From a bacterium (GTDB lineage Bacteria > Bacteroidota > Ignavibacteria > Kapaibacteriales > UBA7675): a stretch of 64,000 nucleotides of DNA. The notes beneath the pieces were generated by a model. The model had not been told where the DNA came from and did no database searches. It worked only from the letters and a program-made list of their open reading frames with translations. The stretch is from the NCBI GenBank assembly GCA_030430495.1, contig JAUIKM010000020.1, positions 31,607-95,606 on the forward strand, read 5' to 3'. The translations under genes and the position numbers were made by a program. Shown piece by piece: positions 43,659-52,501 of the stretch; within the stretch, counting starts at the first letter, position 1; the number at the start of each line of letters is the position of its first letter.

Positions 43659-45899
43659 TCACGAGTCGTCGGGCGGCGACAAATCGGCATAGGTCAATCG
43701 ACGAGTCAGTCGTGGAAACACCCAGCGCAGCGTGTCGGGTCGCACAACATGCGTCGGCGCGTCGCCGGATCCCGCGGACAAAATTCGACTCTCGCCCGCT
43801 TCCTTGTGCGGGGTTGAATTCCAGGCTCCCGAAAGCGAGCGGCCGGCTGTCGATTCTCCCGAAGATATTCGCCGCACGAGCATCAGCCGGTTGCCGCGGC
43901 AGTCAAACTCCAGACGGAGATTCCGCACCGAGTCTTCGAGTATCAGTGCGCGACAGTCCGGAGCGAGCACCCGCGGTTCCAGGCCGCGCGCCGCCAGCGA
44001 ATCCAGCGCCGCAAACATGTCGCGTCGTTTGTGCAGCAGACTGCCGCAGGATGGAGCCGCAATCCCGCCGGGTTCGGAGGCGCGCAGCTGCGCTACGGAC
44101 GACGGGCCGACGGCCGTGATGTGCAGCGAGTCGCAGTTGCGGCGCAGGTAGTTCAGCAGCGCGCGGTCGACGTGGGCGTAGCTCATATCGAGGCTTCGAT
44201 CCAGCAGGAGGCACGCCGTATGACGGCGACCTTCCCCGTCGACGCTGCGATGAATCATCGCACACATGTCGCGTCGCGGAATCAGCTCCAGGCGCGGCGG
44301 CGTTTCGGTCAACAGATAACAGACCAACAAACACGCCGCGCAACAGACCGCCAATCGCCGCAAAGCGTGGCGCAGTCGCAGCGCCCCGAGCAACCAGATG
44401 GAGACGACGCCGAAGCCGATCGCGATCGGCAGAGCCGCAGCGCCGAAGACTGCCGCATGCGGCAGAGCGGCGAACATCGCATTGAGTTTGAGCGCGACAA
44501 ACATCAACGCGTCGAAAGTCTGAGCCAGGAGTCCGGCGGCGGCCGGCCAGAAACAGCCCAGCACAACTGCCGGCAGCGCCTGCAACATCGCCAGCATTAT
44601 CAGCGGCGCGACCACGAGATTGGCCGCCGGGGAAACGACGGACGCCATACCGAAATGCACAACAATCAGCGGATTGACGATCAGTCCGGCTGCGAGTGTT
44701 AAACAAAGCGAGTCCGTCGTGAATCGAACAAATGTGCCGCCGCGCGGCAGCAGACGATCAGACAAACGACGCAGCGGACCATACAGGAGCGCAATGCCCG
44801 CCACGGCGGCAAATGACAGTTGAAAACCAACGGACAGCAACATACCCGGATCGACGGCAACGAGCAACAAAGCTGTGACGCACAGAATATTCAACAATTC
44901 CGGTTTGCGCTCAAAACCGGTCAGCGAGCGCCACAGCGCAAACATGATCACGGCGCGCAGCGTGGATTCGCGCATGCCGCCGACAAAACAAAACAGGACG
45001 AGCGCCGCCGTAAGAATCACCCACTGCATGCCGCGGTGCGGAGCCAGCGCCAGGAAGGGCAGCAAAGCCCCAACGACGACCATCACATGCATGCCGCTGA
45101 GCGCCAGGACGTGCGCCGTGCCGCTCAGCACAAACTCTCTGCGCCGCGCCGCTTCTATTCCATTGCGCCTGCCGGTCAGCAGAGCCACGGCATAGTCGGC
45201 GCTGCGCGCGGGAAAGATGCGCCTGATGTGACGTTCCAGTGCGGACGCCCAGCGCTCGGACAGGCGCCGCAGCGAAGCGCCGCGCTCAACGATGCGCATG
45301 TCCCGCAAGCGGCACTCCGCCGTCAGCAGCGCCCCCGTTGAAGCCAGCCAGGCGCTTTCGTCAAAATCGTCCGGCAGTTGCGGCGCGCCGGGCGGGCGTA
45401 TGCGCGCGTTGATACTTATAAGGTCGCCCGCGGCGGCGGGCATGAATTCTCCAAAACAGCGCACGCGCAGCAGAACACCGCGGCAATCAAACGCCGTTAG
45501 TCCGCGCATTTTCACGCGGCCGCGCAGCCGCAGCGTCGCCGAGATCGAATCGCTGCGCAAAACCTCTACGACCTGTCCCTGAGCGCCGCAGCGAATCCAC
45601 GGAGCGTCTATGCGTTCAATGGTCGGCGGAAGAGCGGATTGCAGCGCCGCCACAATCAGGAGTGCACAGGCGGCCGCCGAAAGATGCAGCGCGAGCCCGA
45701 GCCGCCGCAGACACAGGCCGACGAGCGCGGCGGCCGCCAGGACAAGCGCGGCAAGATTCAGGGCGGGACCGCACTGTGCGGCCGGCCCTGCTGAAATCGC
45801 GGCGTAGAGGCCAATCAGAAGCAGGAGTTTCAACGCCGGATTGCGCCGAAGGAATGATACTGTGTGGTTTGCACCGCCGACCGGCAGATTAACGCGCAT
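43659..45899 (-). CDS. comEC: ComEC/Rec2-family DNA uptake channel, no beta-lactamase domain
   Basis: ComEC forms the inner-membrane channel for single-stranded DNA during natural transformation. From MRVNLPVGG the product is 746 aa (an ATG nine codons upstream is possible). N-terminal TMs are followed by the soluble DUF4131-like domain (RGRVKMRGLTAFDCRGVLLR). The competence domain carries YAVALLTGRRNGIE and GTAHVLALSGMHVMVV, and then many TM helices follow. The C-terminal 180 aa do not show the HxHxDH metallo-beta-lactamase motif of many homologues. No comEA or pilus genes are nearby. It is divergent from rpmB. Confidence 0.9.
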   Translation of the reverse strand: MRVNLPVGGANHTVSFLRRNPALKLLLLIGLYAAISAGPAAQCGPALNLAALVLAAAALVGLCLRRLGLALHLSAAACALLIVAALQSALPPTIERIDAPWIRCGAQGQVVEVLRSDSISATLRLRGRVKMRGLTAFDCRGVLLRVRCFGEFMPAAAGDLISINARIRPPGAPQLPDDFDESAWLASTGALLTAECRLRDMRIVERGASLRRLSERWASALERHIRRIFPARSADYAVALLTGRRNGIEAARRREFVLSGTAHVLALSGMHVMVVVGALLPFLALAPHRGMQWVILTAALVLFCFVGGMRESTLRAVIMFALWRSLTGFERKPELLNILCVTALLLVAVDPGMLLSVGFQLSFAAVAGIALLYGPLRRLSDRLLPRGGTFVRFTTDSLCLTLAAGLIVNPLIVVHFGMASVVSPAANLVVAPLIMLAMLQALPAVVLGCFWPAAAGLLAQTFDALMFVALKLNAMFAALPHAAVFGAAALPIAIGFGVVSIWLLGALRLRHALRRLAVCCAACLLVCYLLTETPPRLELIPRRDMCAMIHRSVDGEGRRHTACLLLDRSLDMSYAHVDRALLNYLRRNCDSLHITAVGPSSVAQLRASEPGGIAAPSCGSLLHKRRDMFAALDSLAARGLEPRVLAPDCRALILEDSVRNLRLEFDCRGNRLMLVRRISSGESTAGRSLSGAWNSTPHKEAGESRILSAGSGDAPTHVVRPDTLRWVFPRLTRRLTYADLSPPDDS

Positions 45900-46035
45900 G
45901 GAAGGTCCGCGAGTTCGGTTAAACATACTGTGGCAAAATGACGGCGACCATGAACAAATGCCAGTGTGAAAAATCAAGCGGGCGGGTTTTGCGGTTGAAC
46001 GGGCAAATTTTCTGTGGTTACGGCTCGGCGGCCGG

Positions 46036-46074
46036 CCGCTTTCACTCACGCTGACAAACAAGAGCGGATTTTTT
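46036..46074 (+). terminator. Terminator-like hairpin in the comEC/rpmB divergent spacer
   Basis: CGCT/AGCG (or the outer CCGCT/AGCGG) pairs across the loop GACAAACAAG and is followed by A then six T. It points towards rpmB and lies about 140 bp before its start, so it could be an attenuator in the rpmB leader. No other gene is seen in 45900-46215. Confidence 0.45.
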
Positions 46075-46215
46075 CAGAAAGATCAGGTAAAGAGAAAACA
46101 ATTTTTTGTTTTTCTTTTAGCGGAAAAGGCCGTATTTTCGAAGTTTATGCGCGGAAATTGCGCCTGACAAAGAAATCTGAACAAACACATATAGAATTAT
46201 TCCGGAGGTGCTATT

Positions 46216-46443
46216 ATGGCGCGTCGATGCCAACTTACCGGCAAGGGAGTCCAGAGCGGAAACAACGTTTCGCATGCGAACAACAAAACGCGCAGACGTT
46301 TCCTGCCCAACCTGCAAAAGAAACGTATCTGGATCCCTGAAGAAGGCCGTTACGTCACATTGAAGATTTCGACGCGGGCGTTGCGAACGCTCGACAAAAA
46401 AGGCTACCAGGCCATGCTGCGAGATCTCGAGAAAAAAGCCTGA
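46216..46443 (+). CDS. rpmB: 50S ribosomal protein L28
   Basis: This complete 75-aa L28 begins [20 protein letters not shown] and continues [16 protein letters not shown], which is the family signature. A strong ribosome binding site (GGAGGTG) lies 5 nt before the ATG. Only one cysteine is present, so this is the zinc-free form. A clear terminator follows immediately. No rpmG is linked. Confidence 0.97.
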   Translation: MARRCQLTGKGVQSGNNVSHANNKTRRRFLPNLQKKRIWIPEEGRYVTLKISTRALRTLDKKGYQAMLRDLEKKA

Positions 46444-46445
46444 AT

Positions 46446-46477
46446 CAACAGCCCTCCAAACGGAGGGTTGTTTGTTT
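46446..46477 (+). terminator. Rho-independent terminator of rpmB
   Basis: An 11-bp stem with one G-T pair (AACAGCCCTCC / GGAGGGTTGTT) and a 4-nt loop is followed by TTTGTTTT, starting a few bases after the rpmB stop. Confidence 0.9.
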
Positions 46478-46644
46478 TAAACCGCCCGGCAGCCGGATCA
46501 CGCCACAATTGCAGCCGCGGTGCAACTCCAGCGCGACAAACGGCAATCTGCCCCCACATCCAACGTCAGCGCTTGAATAGTCTCCCCCCGTACAATCTCA
46601 CGCCGCTGCGCCGCAATGGTCGGTCGCCGGCGAACGGACGAGCG

Positions 46645-48318
46645 ATGAACGGCCCGAACGGACATACAAGATGCTCACACAGAACTGCACGTTCCATTCT
46701 TCCCGTTTTGCTTGCGGCGGCGCTGCTGCTGCCGGCCTGCATCCCGACGATGCCCGCACCCACGCAGGAAGACGGGTTGTTCATGCAGCGCGCCAGACGC
46801 GGCGGCAACAAACGCATTGCGGCGGATGTGTTTGCGCGCGGATCGACCTACCAGATGCGCGGCCTGTATGCGGATGCGATCCAGGAATTTGAAAAAGCGC
46901 TCAAGTACGACGAATCGGCCGCCATCCACCTGGCGCTGGCCGAATGTTATATGGAGCTGGACGACCTGTTCAATGCCGGGCAGCACATCCGCAGCGGCCT
47001 GGAACTCAACCCCGATTTCCTGCCTCTCTACGAAGCCCAGGGACGGCTGCACCTGTACAACAGCCGCATTGATCTGGCGATAAAATCCTTCCGCCTTCTC
47101 GACGAGCGGCAACCGCACTCCCTGACGCCGAAGGTGACGCTGGCGCGCCTCTACGAAATGCGCGACCTGGACACGGCCATCATGCTCTACGAAGAAGTGC
47201 TGGACCGTCGCGAATCGGAGTATCAGGACGAAAACTTTCCAATTCTGGCCAAACTGGCCGATCTGTACGAAGCGACCGGCGACTCCACGCGCTACATCGA
47301 AGTACTCGAAAAAATGAACGCGTCGACGACCGCGCTGGACTATCTGCCTTTCCAGCTGATGCAGGCCTACACGGCGCGCGACGATCTGGCCAAGGCACAC
47401 GCGCTGATGCACAGCGCCGCATACACTGTGCCGGTCAATGACGTCGACTACTACCTGGCGTCCTATGCCGGCCTCCTGTTGAACCGCGTGGACACGATCG
47501 ACACTCATACAGAAGAAATCGACGAGTACACGGCGTTCATTGAAGAAGTCAACGCACCGGGCTGGCTGGCGCCGTACTACGCCGCTCTCCTGCTCTACGA
47601 CAGCGGCCGTCGCGACCAGGCCGAACGGTACTTTGACAAGGTGCTGGAACGGGCGGATTCGCTGGAAGAAGTGCCGATCCGCGTTGCGCTGCACTACCTG
47701 CGCAGCGAACAATACATGCGCGCAATCGACCTTTTGAGCCGACACGAAGAGAAGTTTCCCGAGAACCCCGAGTATCCCTTTTATCAGGGCATGGCCTGGC
47801 AGCAATTCGGGGACAATCAACGCGCGGTCGAGGAATTGACGCGCGCCGCGCAGATAGCGCCGGACTTTGTGGACGCCTGGGTGCAACTGGGCAACCTCTA
47901 CAGTATTCTGCTGAACCACGCCGAGTCCGACGCCGCCTACGAGCGCGCGCTGGAACTGGCGCCGGAGAACGCCCTGATCAACAACAACTACGCTTACGCG
48001 CTGAGCGAACGCGGCGTCCAACTGGAGCACGCACAGCGCATGGCGGAGAGCGCCCTTGCCGGCGATCCCGACAATGCATCCTACCTCGATACGATGGGAT
48101 GGATTTATTTCCAGTTGGGACAATATGAGCGCGCTTTAACGTATATTCGCCGGTCGGTGGACATCGATCCGACCAGCGCCACGGTGTATGAACACCTGGG
48201 CGACTGTTACGCCAAACTGGGCGAAACCGACAAGGCGCGCGATTCCTGGCTGCGCGCGCTGGAGCTCGAACCCGACCGCGACTCGACCATGGAACGTCTG
48301 GGACGCGGCGGCGGTTAA
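46645..48318 (+). CDS. TPR-repeat lipoprotein
   Basis: The product is 557 aa from MNGPNGHTRC; upstream in-frame codons overlap the rpmB terminator and are unlikely. The signal peptide ends in lipobox LPAC. The rest is a long tetratricopeptide array: first FARGSTYQMRGLYADAIQEF, later QGMAWQQFGDNQRAVEELTR, and finally EHLGDCYAKLGETDKARDSW. It is probably a periplasmic or outer-membrane-facing scaffold. The next two genes on the same strand are a DUF4292 lipoprotein and LptD, so it may serve outer-membrane assembly (inference from context). Confidence 0.9.
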   Translation: MNGPNGHTRCSHRTARSILPVLLAAALLLPACIPTMPAPTQEDGLFMQRARRGGNKRIAADVFARGSTYQMRGLYADAIQEFEKALKYDESAAIHLALAECYMELDDLFNAGQHIRSGLELNPDFLPLYEAQGRLHLYNSRIDLAIKSFRLLDERQPHSLTPKVTLARLYEMRDLDTAIMLYEEVLDRRESEYQDENFPILAKLADLYEATGDSTRYIEVLEKMNASTTALDYLPFQLMQAYTARDDLAKAHALMHSAAYTVPVNDVDYYLASYAGLLLNRVDTIDTHTEEIDEYTAFIEEVNAPGWLAPYYAALLLYDSGRRDQAERYFDKVLERADSLEEVPIRVALHYLRSEQYMRAIDLLSRHEEKFPENPEYPFYQGMAWQQFGDNQRAVEELTRAAQIAPDFVDAWVQLGNLYSILLNHAESDAAYERALELAPENALINNNYAYALSERGVQLEHAQRMAESALAGDPDNASYLDTMGWIYFQLGQYERALTYIRRSVDIDPTSATVYEHLGDCYAKLGETDKARDSWLRALELEPDRDSTMERLGRGGG

Positions 48319-48420
48319 ACAACGGTCAGGCTGCACGGTGCAATGTTGACTCTCCCCGGCGACCGGCGGTTATTGACTTTCTCCCGGCGGTGTACCTGCA
48401 AACGTTAACGCGAAATCACT

Positions 48421-49191
48421 ATGAAATCTCTGTGCATCATCCTGGCGCTGGCGGCCGTGCTGACGAGCTGCGCCGGCACACAACAGACTGGTTCGGACGC
48501 GAGCGGCAGCGACAACAAGCTGGATCAGGTCCGCCTCCACCTGGGGCAGCGTTCCGAGAACATTACCTCACTCGAATTTGCCGGCGCGATTATCAGCAAA
48601 CGCGGAACCAGTTCGCAGCGCGGCAATTTTGAGTTGGCAATGTACCAGACCGACTCCCTCCTCCTTTCGATTTACATGCCCTTCGGCAACGTTCTCGTCG
48701 GTGCGCTCAGCGCTTCCCCGAGCGAATTCCTGTACTACGACGCTTTCCGCAGTCGCGCCATCGAAGGCGTGCCGTCGGCCGAAAACCTGGAACGCATTCT
48801 CTTCATGCCGCTTTCGCAGGAAGACGTGGCGCGCCTGGTGCGCGGTGAGATTCCCGGCGGCATTGCCGAGTTCCGCGAATACAGGGACGACAAGGGACTC
48901 GAATCGCTCGTGCGCAAACGCGAGGGCTACGTCGAGCGCGTGTTGTACTCGGAATCCGAACAGGCGATCACACAATACGCCCGCAAGAACGACGCAGGCG
49001 AAACGCTGGTGACCGTTAACTACGGCGAATTTAAACCGGTCGAGGGCCTGCAGATCGCATCGGTCGTTAACATGGAATTTCCGGCGGCGGATATGGGACT
49101 GACGCTGCGCTGTGACGAAATACTACTCAACCAACCTGCGTCCTCGTACAATTTCGATCTCCCGGACGGAATTCAGCGCAGTCGTTATTAA
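48421..49191 (+). CDS. DUF4292 lipoprotein
   Basis: This 256-aa lipoprotein has lipobox LTSC in MKSLCIILALAAVLTSC. The mature part matches DUF4292, with LGQRSENITSLEFAGAIISK, LSIYMPFGNVLVGALSASP and EFLYYDAFRSRAIEGVPSAE. The family has a predicted LolB/LolA-like half-barrel that could bind lipid or lipoprotein. It lies between a TPR lipoprotein and the LptD-like protein. It starts about 100 bp after the first and ends 12 bp before the second. Confidence 0.85.
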   Translation: MKSLCIILALAAVLTSCAGTQQTGSDASGSDNKLDQVRLHLGQRSENITSLEFAGAIISKRGTSSQRGNFELAMYQTDSLLLSIYMPFGNVLVGALSASPSEFLYYDAFRSRAIEGVPSAENLERILFMPLSQEDVARLVRGEIPGGIAEFREYRDDKGLESLVRKREGYVERVLYSESEQAITQYARKNDAGETLVTVNYGEFKPVEGLQIASVVNMEFPAADMGLTLRCDEILLNQPASSYNFDLPDGIQRSRY

Positions 49192-49203
49192 GACAGGTAG
49201 AGC

Positions 49204-51981
49204 ATGATGCGACGGAAACGCGATATGGTTAAACATAGAGCGTACATGACCTTCCGTTCCCGGCTACTTTTTTGTGTTGTTTTAACGGCCTTTTTTGGTT
49301 CGTCGGCGCATGTGGAGCTGCACGCCATGCAGGCGGTCGACAGCACCCGCACGACGCGTCCGGCGGCGGACAGCGCCGCCGTTGTTTCCGCACCCAGCGA
49401 CACAACCAACAATCTGAACGATTCGACCGACCTTGCGCCGGCGCTTGGAGGCATCAGCGTGGACAGCACGCAGGCCGACCGCATCCGCGCGCGCCAGAGC
49501 CGCAGCGGCCTCGACACTATAGTTAATCTTTTCTCGGTCGATTCGGCCGTCTACATGATCCGCCGGCGGCGCATTGAACTGCACGGCGATGCGCGCCTGG
49601 ACTACGGCAAGATGCAGCTCCAGGCCGAAACAATTGAGCTGCTGCTGGACTCAACCATGCTGCGCGCCAGCGCCGGACGCGACAGCAGCGGGCGCCTGAT
49701 CGGCATTCCGCGTTTTAACGACGGCGGCGAAGAGTTTTACGGCGAACAGATCACCTATAACTTTGCGACCAAAAAAGGTACGGTTTCACTCGGCGAAACC
49801 GTCGTCGACAACGGGTTCTATTTCGGCGACAAAATTAAACGCGTCAACGAAAACACGCTCTTTGTACAGAACGGTTGTTTTACCACCTGCGACCACCCCA
49901 ACCCGCACTTTTACTTTAAATCGCCGCAAATGAAAGTCATTACCGACGACCGCATTTTTCTGGATCCCTTGATAGTCTATGTAGAGGACGTGCCGGTTTT
50001 TGGCCTGCCATTCGGCGTGTTTTTTGAAAACAAACGCGGGCGGCGCTCGGGCATTCTGATTCCGAGTTTTTACTTTTCCGGCTCGGCCGGCAGCAGCAAT
50101 CGCGGCATCGTCTTTGAGAACGTCGGATATTACTGGGCCATCGACGACTACACCGACAACAAGCTGTGGGGTACAATCACAACCAAGGGCGGCTACGAGC
50201 TGTGGGACGAATTCCGCTGGGTGGTGCGCGACCAGTTAAACTCGACGGTGCGCGGTTCCTTCGGCACGACGCGTTTAAGTCCCGACTCGGATGAATCGAG
50301 CAACTGGAGTCTGTACCTGCGCCACAATCAGACGCTGAACCCACAGGAAAACATTACGGCGACGATCGACGTGGCCAGCCCGGATTTCAACCGCGAGACG
50401 CAGACGGACCTGGACAATCGCGTGGTCCAGTCGATCTACTCAAACGCGTCCTACACGCGTTCCTTCAACAACGGATCGGTGCTGTCCTTAAACTACAGCC
50501 GCGACCAGAACCTGTTAACAAATCGCATCAACGAGACGCTGCCGGAACTGCGCCTGAGTTTTCCGCGCCTTCAGCCGCTGCGTTCTCTGGTGGACCGCAA
50601 CAGCTGGCTGGCCAACGTCGCTCTCACCGGCAATGTATCTGCCTTCCGCCGTCGTCAGGCTTTTGAGCTTGATCCGATTTTTAATGAAGACAGCACGGAA
50701 ATTCTGCTTGGAGCACGCGACTCCAGCGACGTGAGTCAACGCATCTCACTGGACCCGAGCATCAGCATCGCGCCCAAACTCGGCTACTTCACACTGACGC
50801 CGTCCTTCGACTTCAACGCCAACGTGGTCTTCCGCGAGCGCGTGCGCGATTACGACGCGGCCAACGACCGCACGGTCGACACCTTCCGCGACGGCACATT
50901 TTTCCACTATGACTATTCCTTTGGCCTGGCGCTGAGCACCAAACTGTTCGGGTTGATCGAACCGGATATTCTGGGCTTGCGCGCTCTGCGGCACACGTTT
51001 CAACCGACGTTCAGCTACAGCTATCGGCCGGACTTTTCCGATCCGTCCTTCGGTTATTACGACGAGTATTTTGACGAGAGCGAGCAGGAGTTTGTGCCCT
51101 ATTCCAAATACTCGGCCGACGGCATCAGCATTTCGCAGCAGTTAACATCCGCGCTGCGCGTCAACCTCGACAACACCTTTGAAGCCAAAATTGCGCAGCC
51201 GGACACAATTCCGGACAAGGTGATCAAACTGTTTACGATGGGGCTGAGCGGCTCGTACAATTTCGCGGCCGACAGCCTGCGATTCAGCAGCGTCAGCGCC
51301 AACATGCGCACCAATCTGGCGGGCCTGAGTTTTACCAGCCAGGCCACGTTTAACCTGTACGACTACGACGAGCAGCTCAACAGCGACGGCGAGAAAAACG
51401 GTCTGGTCCGCACGGTCGACCGTCTGATGCTCGACGCCGGCAAGGGGCTGGCGCGCCTTGATCGCGCATCGCTGTCGCTGAGCACGTCATTCGGCTCGCG
51501 CGGCATCCAGGGCACGGCCGGCGTACTGGACGAAGGTTCGTCGAGTCGGTCGCGCGACAGTGTGGATTACGGCGCGCGATTCCGCATTCGCGACGAAAAC
51601 CTTGAGGAGGAGCGCGACCTGTTCGGCGACAGCTCACCGGGATTCAACGACTACAGCATTCCCTGGGACATCGACATAACGGCGAGCTTCAGTTATACGG
51701 CTTCGAACCCGTTTAACATTTCGCGTTCGTTAACCGTCCGCACGGGACTTAACCTCTCGCCCACGGCCACCTGGAACATCAGGACCTCGATGACGCTGGA
51801 CCTGATCGACAAAGAGATCAACGCACCGGAAGTACGGATCAGCAAGGACATTCACTGCTGGGAGCTTGCACTGCGCTGGGTGCCGACGGGATTCTCACAG
51901 GGTTTCTATCTGCGTTTCGGCGTGAAAGCGCCGCAACTGCGGGACTTAAAACTTGAGAAACGCGGCGGGGGGTTATATTGA
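49204..51981 (+). CDS. lptD: LptD-like outer-membrane LPS assembly protein
   Basis: LptD inserts lipopolysaccharide into the outer leaflet. The 925-aa protein has an N-terminal signal (SRLLFCVVLTAFFGSSAHVE), an OstA/LptA-like region at about 120-230 (RIELHGDARLDYGKMQLQAE ... YGEQITYNFATKKGTVSLGE), and FENKRGRRSGILIPSFYFSG leading into the barrel. The rest is a long series of amphipathic beta strands up to the last strand near FYLRFGVKAPQLRDL. Only one close Cys pair (CFTTC) is seen, so the E. coli-type disulfide pattern is not conserved. AGGTAG precedes ATGATG. Assignment is by architecture; the LPS type is unknown. Confidence 0.85.
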   Translation: MMRRKRDMVKHRAYMTFRSRLLFCVVLTAFFGSSAHVELHAMQAVDSTRTTRPAADSAAVVSAPSDTTNNLNDSTDLAPALGGISVDSTQADRIRARQSRSGLDTIVNLFSVDSAVYMIRRRRIELHGDARLDYGKMQLQAETIELLLDSTMLRASAGRDSSGRLIGIPRFNDGGEEFYGEQITYNFATKKGTVSLGETVVDNGFYFGDKIKRVNENTLFVQNGCFTTCDHPNPHFYFKSPQMKVITDDRIFLDPLIVYVEDVPVFGLPFGVFFENKRGRRSGILIPSFYFSGSAGSSNRGIVFENVGYYWAIDDYTDNKLWGTITTKGGYELWDEFRWVVRDQLNSTVRGSFGTTRLSPDSDESSNWSLYLRHNQTLNPQENITATIDVASPDFNRETQTDLDNRVVQSIYSNASYTRSFNNGSVLSLNYSRDQNLLTNRINETLPELRLSFPRLQPLRSLVDRNSWLANVALTGNVSAFRRRQAFELDPIFNEDSTEILLGARDSSDVSQRISLDPSISIAPKLGYFTLTPSFDFNANVVFRERVRDYDAANDRTVDTFRDGTFFHYDYSFGLALSTKLFGLIEPDILGLRALRHTFQPTFSYSYRPDFSDPSFGYYDEYFDESEQEFVPYSKYSADGISISQQLTSALRVNLDNTFEAKIAQPDTIPDKVIKLFTMGLSGSYNFAADSLRFSSVSANMRTNLAGLSFTSQATFNLYDYDEQLNSDGEKNGLVRTVDRLMLDAGKGLARLDRASLSLSTSFGSRGIQGTAGVLDEGSSSRSRDSVDYGARFRIRDENLEEERDLFGDSSPGFNDYSIPWDIDITASFSYTASNPFNISRSLTVRTGLNLSPTATWNIRTSMTLDLIDKEINAPEVRISKDIHCWELALRWVPTGFSQGFYLRFGVKAPQLRDLKLEKRGGGLY

Positions 51982-51984
51982 GGT

Positions 51985-52374
51985 TCAGAACCCAAATTCA
52001 TCCAACTCGTCAATGGCGTCTTTCACCATATTCGCAACTGCCGATTCCAGGGCCAACTCGGCTGTTTTTCGGAGTAAAACCCGACAACGAACAAGAGGGT
52101 AGTTAATCAGAAAGTACACAAAGTGATCCATCAGTTCGGTATTCTCGACGACGCAGAGATTTAACGCCCAGTCGTCGAACAAGTCAAGTGTCTTCGAACT
52201 GATTTCTCGTTCGGTGAAGATGTGTTTGCTGTTAACTTCAACCAGCGCTTCACAAATGTCCAGGATGGTGTTGCGTTTGTCGGGTAGCTCTTCAATCAAT
52301 ATTCGATGTATCGCGCGGTCTTCGGCTTCGATATCGATCACACTCGGCAATTTGTCAACCCATTCGATTTTCAT
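51985..52374 (-). CDS. Hypothetical acidic helical protein
   Basis: This 129-aa protein is rich in Glu, Asp and Leu and looks entirely alpha-helical (RAIHRILIEELPDKRNTILD, then LMDHFVYFLINYPLVRCRVL, then ANMVKDAIDELDEF). It has no signal peptide or TM. I do not recognise the family. Its stop is 3 bp from the stop of the convergent lptD-like gene, and GGGTT/AACCC brackets both stops, possibly a shared terminator. The 1170-aa protein gene lies 127 bp upstream on the same strand, so cotranscription is possible. Confidence 0.7.
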   Translation of the reverse strand: MKIEWVDKLPSVIDIEAEDRAIHRILIEELPDKRNTILDICEALVEVNSKHIFTEREISSKTLDLFDDWALNLCVVENTELMDHFVYFLINYPLVRCRVLLRKTAELALESAVANMVKDAIDELDEFGF

Positions 52375-52501
52375 TAAACGCCCTTTGTTTCCTGTTCAGA
52401 TCACAACTGCCTGCCGAAAATTCACGACACCGGCCGCATTTCTACGCGCATTTCTCACGAAAACAACTATGCGGGCGATTCCATCGGCTCACACACCTCA
52501 T

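Noticed and set aside
46675..48123. 482-codon minus-strand frame across the TPR lipoprotein gene
   Set aside because: The translation shows no domain and the TPR periodicity is on the plus strand.
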